A stretch of DNA of 64,000 nt, from contig JAZNWH010000054.1 in NCBI GenBank assembly GCA_045593265.1, positions 1 to 64,000 on the forward strand, read 5' to 3'. Positions 52,868 through 59,855 of this stretch are shown here, one piece after another (position 1 is the first letter of the stretch; each line of letters opens with the position of its first letter). The stretch comes from RGIG8497 sp045593265 (GTDB lineage: Bacteria > Bacillota > Clostridia > RGIG6154). The notes below the pieces were generated by a model. The model worked only from the letters and a program-made list of their open reading frames with translations, had not been told where the DNA came from and searched no databases. The translations under genes were made by a program, and so were the position numbers.

Positions 52868-55141
52868 TTATTTTTCTTTGGAATCATTCTGACGAATTTC
52901 TACTCTTCTTATTTTTCCGCTTATTGTCTTAGGAAGCTCTTCCACGAAATCAACTATTCTTGGATACTTATATGGAGCGGTGTGAGTTTTAACGTATGTC
53001 TGAATTTCCTTTTTCAGTTCCTCTGTACCTTCGGTTCCTTTTACAAGAACTATAGTAGCTTTAACAACCTGACCGCGAACAGGGTCGGGAGCAGCTGTGA
53101 TTGCACATTCCAAAACGTATGGAAGCTCCATTATTACACTTTCTATTTCGAAAGGTCCGATTCTGTAGCCTGATGATTTGATTACATCATCAATTCTTCC
53201 TACATAGTTGAAGTAACCGTCTTCATCTTTGGTTGCCTGGTCGCCTGTGTGATAGTAACCATCATACCAGGCTTCTTTGGTTTTTTCATCATCAAGATAG
53301 TAACCCAGGAAAAGACCGCAAGGTGTTTTTTTAGATGTTCTGATGCAGATTTCACCTGTTTCACCTGCTTTACATTCTTTTCCTTCACCGTTTAAAAGAA
53401 CAACATCGTAAAGGGGACTTGGTTTACCCATTGAACCGATTTTCGGTACAGTTCCCACAAGATTTGCAAGAACAAGAGTTGTTTCGGTCTGACCGAAGCC
53501 TTCCATAATTTTAAGACCTGTTGCTTTTTTGAACTGATTGAATACCTCAGGGTTCAAAGCTTCCCCTGCTGTTGTTGCATATTCTATTGATGTAAGGTCG
53601 TATTTTGATAAATCTTCCTTTATAAAGAAACGGTACATTGTAGGAGGTGCACAGAATGTTGTTATACCATATTTTGCAAACATAGGAAGAATTTCTTCCG
53701 ATTTAAATCTGTCAAAGTCATAGGTAAATACTGCCGCTTCGCTAAGCCACTGACCGTATAATTTACCCCATAAAGCTTTACCCCAGCCTGTATCTGAAAT
53801 TGTAAAGTGAAGTCCGTCAGGGTTTACATTATGCCAATATTTTGCAGTGATATAATGTCCTAATGCATACTTATATGAATGGCTGGCGATTTTAGGATAG
53901 CCTGTTGTTCCTGATGTGAAGAACATAAGCATAGGGTCATTTCCGCAAGGTGAGTTTTCTGTTCTCTTATAAACATCGCTCTGAAGCGTAAGCTCACTGT
54001 TGAAGTCGTGCCAGGAGTCTCTCTTCTCGCCTACGGAAATCTTTATCATATCAGGGAAATTCTTTGATGCAAGCTCTACCTGATTTGCAACATCTCCGTC
54101 AGATGTACAAACAATGGCTTTTACACCTGCTGCTTTGAAACGATAGTCAAAATCATGTTCAACAAGCTGATTTGTTGCAGGAATTACTATTGCACCGATT
54201 TTGTGAAGTGCTAAGATTGAGAACCAGAACTGATAATGTCTTTTCAAAACGAGCATTACTCTGTCGCCTTTTTTGATACCTAAAGACTCAAAGTAGTTTG
54301 CAGTCATATTTGAATATTTTTTCATATCCCCAAAGGTGAACCTGTGTTCTGTTTTACGGTCGCTTGATACCCAAAGCATTGCAAGCTTATCAGGGTTTTT
54401 TTCTGCTATTCTGTCAACACAGTCGAAAGCAAAGTTGAATTTATCTTCATTTTTGAATTTGATATCTGTAAGTACGCCTTTTTCGTCAGTCTTTGTTTTA
54501 ATAAATCTGCTTGCAACAGCTGAATCGCTTGAATGAACAACTTCAGGCTCTACATCCATTTCGGAAACAGGCTTTCCATCGGCAGTAGATTTTACAACAA
54601 AGGCATAGATTTCTGCATCCTTGCCACCTGTTGCAGAAATTGCATGAGGATATGAGCTGTTATAATAAATTGTGTCGCCTTCTTTTAAAATTTCAACACG
54701 GTCATTTATCTGGATGCGGATTTTGCCCTTTATAACAATATCCACTTCCTGACCTTCGTGAGAACTGAATACAGGCTCGTCATCAGGATTGTATGGAATT
54801 GTAACAAAGAACGGTTCAACAGCCTTACCCTTGAAACGGGGTGAAAGGTTGTTATAAACGTGCCCTGAACGTTTTACAATAGCAGAGCCTTCGCCCTTTC
54901 TTGTAACTGTGTAAAGCGAAAGATTAGGACTGCTTCCTTCAAGAATGTCCTTCATTTCAACCTTGAATACATCAGCACACTTGTAAATGAAGTTAAAGTT
55001 AAAATCAACTTCACCCTTTTCGAGCTCTTTGTATTCGCTTTCTGTTACACCTGTGCGTTCTGCCATTTCTTTCTCGGACAGTGCCGCAATTTCACGAAGT
55101 GTTTTGATTCTTTCTGCTACTTCCTTTAACTGATAACTCAT
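52868..55141 (-). CDS. Fused XRE helix-turn-helix / cupin / AMP-forming acyl-CoA synthetase
   Basis: The protein (757 residues) joins an XRE-type helix-turn-helix (about 8-62), a cupin sensing domain (about 100-185, 'SSHEGQEVDIVIKGKIRIQI...GDTIYYNSSYPHAI') and a complete acyl-CoA synthetase (about 225-750). The synthetase part has phosphate loop 'FFTSGTTGYPKIASHS', 'GFGQTETTL', 'YYHTGDQATKDEDGYF' and cat. Lys in 'LPKTISGKIRRVE', closest in style to medium/branched-chain ligases. The HTH-cupin half resembles free-standing regulators, so the enzyme may also bind DNA. A T-box leader with a probable isoleucine specifier precedes it, suggesting activation of an isoleucine-related acid such as 2-methylbutyrate (inference). 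Confidence 0.85.
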   Translation of the reverse strand: MSYQLKEVAERIKTLREIAALSEKEMAERTGVTESEYKELEKGEVDFNFNFIYKCADVFKVEMKDILEGSSPNLSLYTVTRKGEGSAIVKRSGHVYNNLSPRFKGKAVEPFFVTIPYNPDDEPVFSSHEGQEVDIVIKGKIRIQINDRVEILKEGDTIYYNSSYPHAISATGGKDAEIYAFVVKSTADGKPVSEMDVEPEVVHSSDSAVASRFIKTKTDEKGVLTDIKFKNEDKFNFAFDCVDRIAEKNPDKLAMLWVSSDRKTEHRFTFGDMKKYSNMTANYFESLGIKKGDRVMLVLKRHYQFWFSILALHKIGAIVIPATNQLVEHDFDYRFKAAGVKAIVCTSDGDVANQVELASKNFPDMIKISVGEKRDSWHDFNSELTLQSDVYKRTENSPCGNDPMLMFFTSGTTGYPKIASHSYKYALGHYITAKYWHNVNPDGLHFTISDTGWGKALWGKLYGQWLSEAAVFTYDFDRFKSEEILPMFAKYGITTFCAPPTMYRFFIKEDLSKYDLTSIEYATTAGEALNPEVFNQFKKATGLKIMEGFGQTETTLVLANLVGTVPKIGSMGKPSPLYDVVLLNGEGKECKAGETGEICIRTSKKTPCGLFLGYYLDDEKTKEAWYDGYYHTGDQATKDEDGYFNYVGRIDDVIKSSGYRIGPFEIESVIMELPYVLECAITAAPDPVRGQVVKATIVLVKGTEGTEELKKEIQTYVKTHTAPYKYPRIVDFVEELPKTISGKIRRVEIRQNDSKEK

Positions 55142-55167
55142 AAAATTTTACTCCTTTCAGGGACGAT

Positions 55168-55465
55168 TAAAAACAAAAATCGTCCCAAACAAATTTTTTG
55201 TTTGAGACGAATATTATATACTATATCCGCGGTACCACTCAAATTGCACAAAACTTGTGCCGCTTAGCAGGCTCCATCAAGCCCTCTGCCTTAACGATGC
55301 AGCTCTCGGAGAGGTTTACTTGCTTAAATCACTTTCAACCCTCGGCTCGGAAGTGATAAGTCATTGGAAAAACTTGTTATTGGCTCGCAGCAACCGCCAA
55401 CTCTCTCAAAACGCCTTAATCCGACCGTCTTCGTCATAGCCTTTGTTTATTAAATTTTACGATTG
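55168..55465 (-). promoter_or_regulatory. T-box leader, probable isoleucine specifier
   Basis: Minus strand: a Stem I with the distal-loop pattern GAGAGAGTTGGCGGTTGCTG (about 55406-55387), the T-box sequence GAGTGGTACCGCGG (55240-55227) and a terminator (55210-55197 with 55193-55180) with T-run, where TTTGAG before the T-box can pair with CTCAAA of the terminator arm to form the antiterminator. Lower Stem I pairs GGC..GAAG with CTTC..GCC; the codon next to CTTC is ATC followed by A (55357-55354), so isoleucine is the best reading. It controls the HTH-cupin-synthetase gene. Confidence 0.85.
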
Positions 55466-55470
55466 AGATA

Positions 55471-55499
55471 ATTATATATCAACTTTTTTCATTTGTCAA
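55471..55499 (-). promoter_or_regulatory. Sigma-A promoter of the T-box transcript
   Basis: Minus strand: TTGACA (55499-55494), 17-base spacer, TATAAT (55476-55471), starting ten bases after the malic enzyme stop codon. Confidence 0.82.
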
Positions 55500-55508
55500 G
55501 CATTTTTT

Positions 55509-56681
55509 TTATATTCTTGCAACGCCGGTATCTTTTGCAGCTTCAGCTACTGCTTCTGCAACAGCTTTTCCGACTCTCATATCAAATGCCTTTGGTATTA
55601 TGTAATCAGCCTTTAGTTCGCTGTCTTGAATTAATTCAGCAATAGCAACCGATGCCGCCATTTTCATTTCATCATTTATGGTTGATGCACGAACTGATAA
55701 TGCACCTTTGAATATTCCCGGGAAAGCCAGAACATTGTTAATCTGATTTTCAAAATCGCTTCTGCCTGTTCCCACAATGAAAGCCCCTGCTTTTTTTGCA
55801 AGGTCAGGCATAATTTCAGGGACAGGGTTAGCCATAGGAAATACAATTGACTTTTCGTTCATAGACTTAACCATTTCTTCCGAAACAATATTCGGCGCAG
55901 AAACCCCGATAAATACATCTGCTCCCTTTAAAGCATCGGAAAGTGTTCCCTTAAGCTTTTCGGGATTGGTTTTTTTCGCCATTTCCTTTTGAGCATCAGT
56001 AATTCTTTCATCACTTTCGTCTAAAATTCCGAAACGGTCGCACATAACAAGATTTTTAACACCTAAATTCATTAGGTGAATACCTATTGCTGTACCTGCA
56101 CTTCCTGCTCCGTTAATTACTACACGAACTTTTCCGATTTCCTTACCTGCAACCTTAAGAGCGTTAATGAGTGCTGATGCAACAACTATAGCTGTTCCGT
56201 GCTGGTCATCGTGAAAAACGGGAATGTCGCATAATTCTTTTAACTTTCTTTCAATTTCAAAGCAACGGGGAGCGGCAATATCTTCTAAATTTATACCACC
56301 GAAGCTTCCTGAAATATTGTATACTGTCTGTACAAACTCGTCAACATCTTTAGTCTTAACGCAAAGAGGAAAAGCATCCACATCTGCAAATTCTTTGAAA
56401 AGAACGCATTTTCCTTCCATAACAGGCATACCTGCCTCAGGGCCGATATCTCCAAGCCCTAAAACTGCAGTTCCGTCAGTTATAACAGCAACAATATTGC
56501 TTCTTCTTGTTAATGTATAAGAACAATCAATATCCTTTTGAATTTCAAGACAGGGCTGAGCAACTCCCGGAGTATACGCAAGGGACAAATCCTCAGAATT
56601 TTCCACTTTCACACGGGATACAACCTCAATCTTTCCACCCCATTGTTTATGCTTTTCTAACGCCTTTTCTCCTATTGTCAT
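55509..56681 (-). CDS. Malic enzyme (malate dehydrogenase, oxaloacetate-decarboxylating)
   Basis: This enzyme converts malate to pyruvate and CO2 with NAD(P). The 390-residue length is the short bacterial form. It has 'SLAYTPGVAQPCLEI', 'VITDGTAVLGLGDIGPEAGMPVMEGK', 'FHDDQHGTAIV' with the metal-binding Asp pair and the Rossmann motif 'VINGAGSAGTAIG' (about residues 188-200). No PTA domain is attached. AAAGGACA precedes the ATG. Monocistronic; coenzyme preference unknown. Confidence 0.93.
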   Translation of the reverse strand: MTIGEKALEKHKQWGGKIEVVSRVKVENSEDLSLAYTPGVAQPCLEIQKDIDCSYTLTRRSNIVAVITDGTAVLGLGDIGPEAGMPVMEGKCVLFKEFADVDAFPLCVKTKDVDEFVQTVYNISGSFGGINLEDIAAPRCFEIERKLKELCDIPVFHDDQHGTAIVVASALINALKVAGKEIGKVRVVINGAGSAGTAIGIHLMNLGVKNLVMCDRFGILDESDERITDAQKEMAKKTNPEKLKGTLSDALKGADVFIGVSAPNIVSEEMVKSMNEKSIVFPMANPVPEIMPDLAKKAGAFIVGTGRSDFENQINNVLAFPGIFKGALSVRASTINDEMKMAASVAIAELIQDSELKADYIIPKAFDMRVGKAVAEAVAEAAKDTGVARI

Positions 56682-56735
56682 AATTTTTGTCCTTTCTGAT
56701 TATATTTTTTAGTTGTAAATTGTTTAATATCAGGT

Positions 56736-56996
56736 TCATTCTTCCTTTTTCAATGACTCTCCGCAATGGGGACAATAATCAAAATTACTTCCCCTGACAT
56801 TTAAAAGAGAGTAATTGCAATGGGGACACCGATAAAACAAAAGAGCCTGAAACAATGCTGCCACAAACAAAATTGTTCCGATAGTCAAAAATATGCCCAT
56901 TGTTTTTTCACTTTCAAAATGACTGCCGAGCAACATAATAACTATGCTGACAACAAAGCCTGTCAGCATCAGGATTCTGCTTTTACGAAAATCCAT
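56736..56996 (-). CDS. Small two-helix membrane protein with C-terminal zinc ribbon
   Basis: This 86-residue protein has two hydrophobic helices (about residues 8-25 and 33-52) followed by a zinc-ribbon with paired CPHC motifs (CPHCNYSLLNV...YCPHCGESL). A good ribosome-binding site AAAGGAGC lies before the ATG. A similar architecture (zinc ribbon plus two helices, reversed order) occurs at 59484-59840. Function unknown. Confidence 0.7.
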   Translation of the reverse strand: MDFRKSRILMLTGFVVSIVIMLLGSHFESEKTMGIFLTIGTILFVAALFQALLFYRCPHCNYSLLNVRGSNFDYCPHCGESLKKEE

Positions 56997-57068
56997 CCCG
57001 CCAGCTCCTTTTTCCCTTTATGTAAATATATTCTGAATTCTTATGAGACTAAAAATTCAAGTTATTTA

Positions 57069-57097
57069 TTGACTGTCATATAAATGTATGCTATAAT
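57069..57097 (+). promoter_or_regulatory. Promoter of structured RNA copy 2
   Basis: TTGACT (57069-57074), 17-base spacer, TATAAT (57092-57097). The predicted start (about 57103) is the first base pair of the closing stem. Confidence 0.75.
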
Positions 57098-57102
57098 ACC
57101 CT

Positions 57103-57260
57103 TACCACACAAATTGAATATATTCTCGGGAAAGCATTTTTATTTTGCAAAAAAATGCATTCTCTATTTTGCTTTCTTTGAGATTAGTAAAACGATTTGT
57201 GTGGTAACAAACAAGAGTTATGCATTTTTTGGTGCATCAACTTCTGTTGGTGCACTTTTT
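57103..57260 (+). ncRNA. Structured RNA family, copy 2 (free-standing)
   Basis: A 15-bp closing stem TTACCACACAAATTG / CGATTTGTGTGGTAA (57102-57116 with 57193-57207, one G-T pair) encloses a bubble and an upper stem (TCTC..AAAGC with GCTTT..GAGA) and an apical hairpin (GCATTTTT/AAAAATGC). Then follow AAGAGTTATGCATTTTTT and a terminator GTGCATCAA / TTGGTGCAC (57233-57254) with TTTTTT. The tail ATGCATTTTTT (57220-57230) is perfectly complementary to the apical segment 57150-57160. No gene follows on this strand within 1.7 kb, so this copy is a free RNA. Confidence 0.7.
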
Positions 57261-57408
57261 TGATTTGCATACTTTATTTCAAAAGGTTGCCACACACTTT
57301 GACTAAATCCGCCCATGTGGCAGATTTTTTCATTTAATAAAAGACTTGTAAACTTATTTTAACATAAAAAAGCTTATAAATCAATACAAGCCGGCATTAA
57401 AAATGAAT

Positions 57409-57444
57409 AAAAAAATACGGCACAACCATAAAGGAATATGCCGT
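57409..57444 (-). terminator. Minus-strand terminator
   Basis: ACGGCA / TGCCGT (57439-57444 with 57417-57422, 16-base loop) is followed on the minus strand by ATTTTTTT. It would end an unidentified minus-strand transcript that includes the hairpin CAACGGC-TATG-GTCGTTG. Confidence 0.5.
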
Positions 57445-57674
57445 TTCTCAAAAAAAGAGAAAAATAAGTATGAAAAAATGGTAAACTGACAACGACCATA
57501 GCCGTTGCGGTATTTAATATGCTCGAGGCATACTAAAACTAAATTTAAAACTGCAAAATCTGTGTCTGTTAACATTTGCACGACTTCGCAAAGTTCATTT
57601 TAACATACAAGAAACGTAAGATATTTACACAAAAGGGCAAAATTTTTACACTTTTCGTTTTGAATTCTTATAAG

Positions 57675-57721
57675 AAAGAGGTGCTGATATATCCAAAAGA
57701 TAGAAATATCAACACCTCTTT
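57675..57721. terminator. Bidirectional terminator after the small-protein operon
   Basis: AAAGAGGTGCTGATAT (57675-57690) pairs with ATATCAACACCTCTTT (57706-57721) with one mismatch, next to the stop of the 93-residue protein gene. Confidence 0.7.
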
Positions 57722-57728
57722 GTTTTTT

Positions 57729-58010
57729 TTAGAAATATTCACTTAAAAGGAGAATTGCCAGAGCTATGATGGTGGGCATATCCTTTTTCTCCTCGGTAAG
57801 CATCAGTATTAAAATTACCACCAGCAAAATATCATCAGTTTTTAATCCTGAAAGAAAAGAATTGGCAGACTGAATATGAGCGGGTGAAGCATCTTTCGGG
57901 ACATCTTGTGCTAAAGCATTGTCTTTCTCTGCTCCGAGAACAGGAAAATCTTCTGCTCTCGGCACAACTCCCGAAAAATTTTCATACTGTCTTTGATACT
58001 TTCTTTCCAA
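57729..58010 (-). CDS. Small protein with C-terminal hydrophobic segment, unknown family
   Basis: This 93-residue protein is acidic and polar in residues 1-55 and ends in two hydrophobic stretches (LLVVILILML and TIIALAILLLSEYF) separated by charged TEEKKDMP, suggesting a hairpin in the membrane. It is the third gene of a tightly packed set of three small proteins (gap of two bases to the previous gene). I do not recognise the family. The sigma-K-type promoter 1 kb upstream hints at sporulation, but this is indirect. Confidence 0.65.
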   Translation of the reverse strand: MERKYQRQYENFSGVVPRAEDFPVLGAEKDNALAQDVPKDASPAHIQSANSFLSGLKTDDILLVVILILMLTEEKKDMPTIIALAILLLSEYF

Positions 58011-58012
58011 AA

Positions 58013-58393
58013 TTAATCCTCCCTGAAAACATTTATTGCTTTACTTACCTTTACTGCAGTTATAAGCTTATTTGCATTTACTGCCCTGCCGGCACTTAAG
58101 TACGGTGAAAGAGCATTGATTAAATTAATACTTGGATCCCGGGCATTGTTAAATGCATCGTAAGCTTTTTTCATTTTAGTCATAGCCTGCAGACTTTGTT
58201 CATTGTTTGATAAAAGATTTGCCAGAAAGCTTATGTCAGGCACTTGCACATCTGTTTTTTGAGGTATAGCTTCTGGAGATTCTTCCTTTGACGCTTCTTT
58301 GTTAATTCCAAGCATATCAGATACGCCCTTTAAAGCATCTGAGTTTCCCAAAAGACCTGAAAGCATCTGGAGTGTATCCTGATTCATTTTCAA
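58013..58393 (-). CDS. Small soluble protein, unknown family (second of three)
   Basis: This 126-residue protein is predicted mostly helical: an N-terminal segment with 'QMLSGLLGNSDALKGVSDMLG', a linker rich in E/P/Q (about residues 33-50) and a helical C-terminal half ending in basic residues (NANKLITAVKVSKAINVFRED). It overlaps the upstream gene by four bases (ATGA). No signal peptide and no known motif. The stop is two bases before the 93-residue protein gene. Confidence 0.65.
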   Translation of the reverse strand: MKMNQDTLQMLSGLLGNSDALKGVSDMLGINKEASKEESPEAIPQKTDVQVPDISFLANLLSNNEQSLQAMTKMKKAYDAFNNARDPSINLINALSPYLSAGRAVNANKLITAVKVSKAINVFRED

Positions 58394-58635
58394 CCCTCCT
58401 TGGGCAGCTTGCTTAAGTCAAGCCCTTTTAGTATCTCCTGCGGACTTTTTCCCAAAGCAGCCTTTAGTTTGTTCTCATCTAAGCTTGCGCCTTTGGCATT
58501 TTCGAGCAGCTTTTTTATATCATCCTTGCTCATGTTTTCAAGCTGTGCTTTTAATTGCATTCCTTCACGGGTATTCATAAAATTTTTGATTTTACCAACG
58601 GTTTCATCATCAATCTCTCTTCCGAGAAAATTCAC
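58390..58635 (-). CDS. Small soluble protein, unknown family (first of three)
   Basis: This 81-residue, highly charged helical protein (DDETVGKIKNFMNTREGMQLKAQLENMSKDDIKKLLENAK) starts at GTG 58635 with GAGGTGG seven bases upstream. It opens a three-gene set of small proteins. Its promoter region (TTGACA near 58720) contains a perfect 13-bp palindrome at the -10 position. Family unknown. Confidence 0.65.
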   Translation of the reverse strand: MNFLGREIDDETVGKIKNFMNTREGMQLKAQLENMSKDDIKKLLENAKGASLDENKLKAALGKSPQEILKGLDLSKLPKEG

Positions 58636-58672
58636 GCCGTTTCCACCTCACTTAGCTTTTTTCTGTCGGTGC

Positions 58673-58706
58673 TTTCGGCACCATACTTATAAATATGGTG
58701 CCGAAA
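58673..58706 (-). promoter_or_regulatory. Palindrome at the promoter of the three-small-protein operon
   Basis: TTTCGGCACCATA (58673-58685) and TATGGTGCCGAAA (58694-58706) form a perfect 13-bp inverted repeat with an 8-base spacer, overlapping the likely -10 of a promoter whose TTGACA also overlaps the stop codon of the 33-residue peptide gene. It could be an operator or an mRNA 5' hairpin. Confidence 0.55.
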
Positions 58707-58717
58707 TTAATATTATG

Positions 58718-58819
58718 TCAATAAACGAATAAAATAAGGAAAACAATAATGAAAAACAAAATATTGGTGTTACAGCTGTTGTTATTATCACAGCTTTTTT
58801 CGCAACCGCATTTGAGCAT
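58718..58819 (-). CDS. Cys-rich small membrane protein, sporulation-type (33 residues)
   Basis: The frame from ATG 58819 encodes 33 residues: a polar N-terminus with four cysteines (MLKCGCEKSCDNNNSC) and a C-terminal hydrophobic helix (ILFFIIVFLILFVY). An ideal site AAGGAGGT lies seven bases upstream. The promoter matches sigma-K (AAC, 16 bases, CATAGTATA), and the size and hydrophobic tail recall YjcZ-type spore peptides, so a spore-coat or mother-cell role is likely. The opposite strand is also open here (58749-58841), but its start site is poorer. Confidence 0.7.
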   Translation of the reverse strand: MLKCGCEKSCDNNNSCNTNILFFIIVFLILFVY

Positions 58820-58850
58820 ATTTTCTACCTCCTTGATGTAGTGGGACCTT

Positions 58851-58902
58851 TAAGCAGTTGCGTTAGTACCAAAACGGGGTCGGATACTAACGCAACTGCT
58901 TA
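58851..58902. repeat. Perfect 18-bp palindrome containing the dispersed repeat, copy 2
   Basis: TAAGCAGTTGCGTTAGTA (58851-58868) and its exact complement (58885-58902) flank a 16-base loop. The loop plus right arm (58869-58902) recur at 117-150 with two mismatches. It lies in the leader of the 33-residue peptide gene. Confidence 0.8.
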
Positions 58903-58914
58903 ATAGTCCTGCTT

Positions 58915-58942
58915 TATACTATGCCATTTTTATGTAATTGTT
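58915..58942 (-). promoter_or_regulatory. Sigma-K-type promoter of the Cys-rich peptide gene
   Basis: Minus strand: AAC (58942-58940), 16-base spacer, CATAGTATA (58923-58915), matching the sigma-K pattern AC-N16-CATANNNTA. This implies late mother-cell expression during sporulation. Confidence 0.55.
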
Positions 58943-58991
58943 ACAGTTGACTATAGTTGTAAATTATGATAAACTAATAAAGGTGATTTTT

Positions 58992-59468
58992 TTGACAAGA
59001 ATTGTAGTTTTTTCGGATACTCACAGGCAGACGAAAGATGCATTTAAGGTTCTCGAAAATTTAATTGATGTGGATATGGTTATTCATTTAGGCGATTGCG
59101 TAGCAGATGCAGTTGAGTTGAGGCGTGCCTTTAAGGATATTCCTGTTTATTTCGTTTCAGGCAATAATGACATTTTTTCTGATTATCCCGAAAGTGAAAT
59201 AGTTTCAGCAGAAAAAGTACGTATTTTCTGCACACACGGTCATAATTACAACACAGACAGACTTGTTTCACTGGCAAAGGATAAGGGATGCTTGGTAGTT
59301 CTTCGCGGGCACACCCATGTGAGTGAAGATATAACTGTTGACGGTATAAGGATAATCAATCCGGGGAGTATATCACGTCCCCGAGACGGACAAAAAAGCT
59401 ACGCTGTCATTGAAATTGAAGAAAAACAAGTGTCGGCTTGTATTATAAATATACAAAGTTTTTATTGA
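58992..59468 (+). CDS. YfcE/MJ0936-type metallophosphodiesterase
   Basis: This ~158-residue calcineurin-like phosphoesterase has the metal-binding motifs 'VFSDTHRQ', 'HLGDCVAD', 'VSGNNDIFSD', 'CTHGHNYN' and 'LRGHTHVSEDI' in order, with the length of YfcE/YsnB enzymes. The start is TTG 58992 with AAAGGTGA upstream; the frame is open to 58938 but with no start signal. A possible promoter (TTGACT 58947-58952, 17 bases, TAAACT 58970-58975) leaves a very short leader. It is the first gene of a six-gene plus-strand operon. Confidence 0.87.
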   Translation: MTRIVVFSDTHRQTKDAFKVLENLIDVDMVIHLGDCVADAVELRRAFKDIPVYFVSGNNDIFSDYPESEIVSAEKVRIFCTHGHNYNTDRLVSLAKDKGCLVVLRGHTHVSEDITVDGIRIINPGSISRPRDGQKSYAVIEIEEKQVSACIINIQSFY

Positions 59469-59483
59469 TAAGGAGTGGTTTCC

Positions 59484-59840
59484 ATGAATTGTCCTGTATG
59501 TAATTCAGAATTAAAAGAAAATGAAAATCTCTGCCCGTTCTGTGGAGAGATTATTGCAAAAAGAGAAAGAGGAAGCATAAATTTTCCTGTTAATCCAAAA
59601 GCAAAAACTCTGTCTGTAGGGTCGTTTATGCTTATGATACTGGCGGGTATGATTTCGCCTCTTAATGTTATTTTGTATCTTATCTGGGCATTTTCGCCGA
59701 ATACGAATATAAACAGGAAAAACTTTGCCCGTGCAATGCTTCTTTTGTGGCTTATTGCAATAGTTTTGGCAGTAGGTTCTTTTTTTGTTTTAAATAATTT
59801 TCTGAAATTCCATTTTGATTTTACCAATATAATTCTTTGA
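59484..59840 (+). CDS. Zinc-ribbon membrane protein
   Basis: This ~118-residue protein begins with a zinc-ribbon (MNCPVCNSELKENENLCPFCG) followed by a short linker and two hydrophobic helices (about residues 43-68 and 82-105). The ATG at 59484 follows AAGGAGTGG. It lies 15 bases after the phosphodiesterase gene and 15 before the glycosidase gene, so it is co-transcribed. Function unknown; the zinc-ribbon/two-helix design resembles the 86-residue protein at 56736-56996. Confidence 0.75.
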   Translation: MNCPVCNSELKENENLCPFCGEIIAKRERGSINFPVNPKAKTLSVGSFMLMILAGMISPLNVILYLIWAFSPNTNINRKNFARAMLLLWLIAIVLAVGSFFVLNNFLKFHFDFTNIIL

Positions 59841-59855
59841 TAAGGAGAACATTTT

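Larger units (their letters stand above)
56997..57728. other. Intergenic region with structured RNA copy 2 and further hairpins
   Basis: The 730-base stretch contains structured RNA copy 2 (57103-57260, plus), a convergent minus-strand promoter (TTGATT 57384-57379, 17-base spacer, TAAAAT 57361-57356), a minus-strand terminator (57409-57444) and a bidirectional hairpin (57675-57721). A 66-codon minus-strand frame (57381-57581) crosses the terminator and has no good start site; I do not call it a gene. Confidence 0.55.

Noticed and set aside
57381..57581. A 66-codon minus-strand frame
   Set aside because: Codon usage is not absurd, but there is no ribosome-binding site before either ATG and the frame runs through a good intrinsic terminator, so a non-coding transcript is more likely.
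58749..58841. A 30-codon plus-strand frame with AAGGAA upstream
   Set aside because: It is antisense to the Cys-rich peptide gene, which has the far better ribosome-binding site, a promoter and sensible composition.
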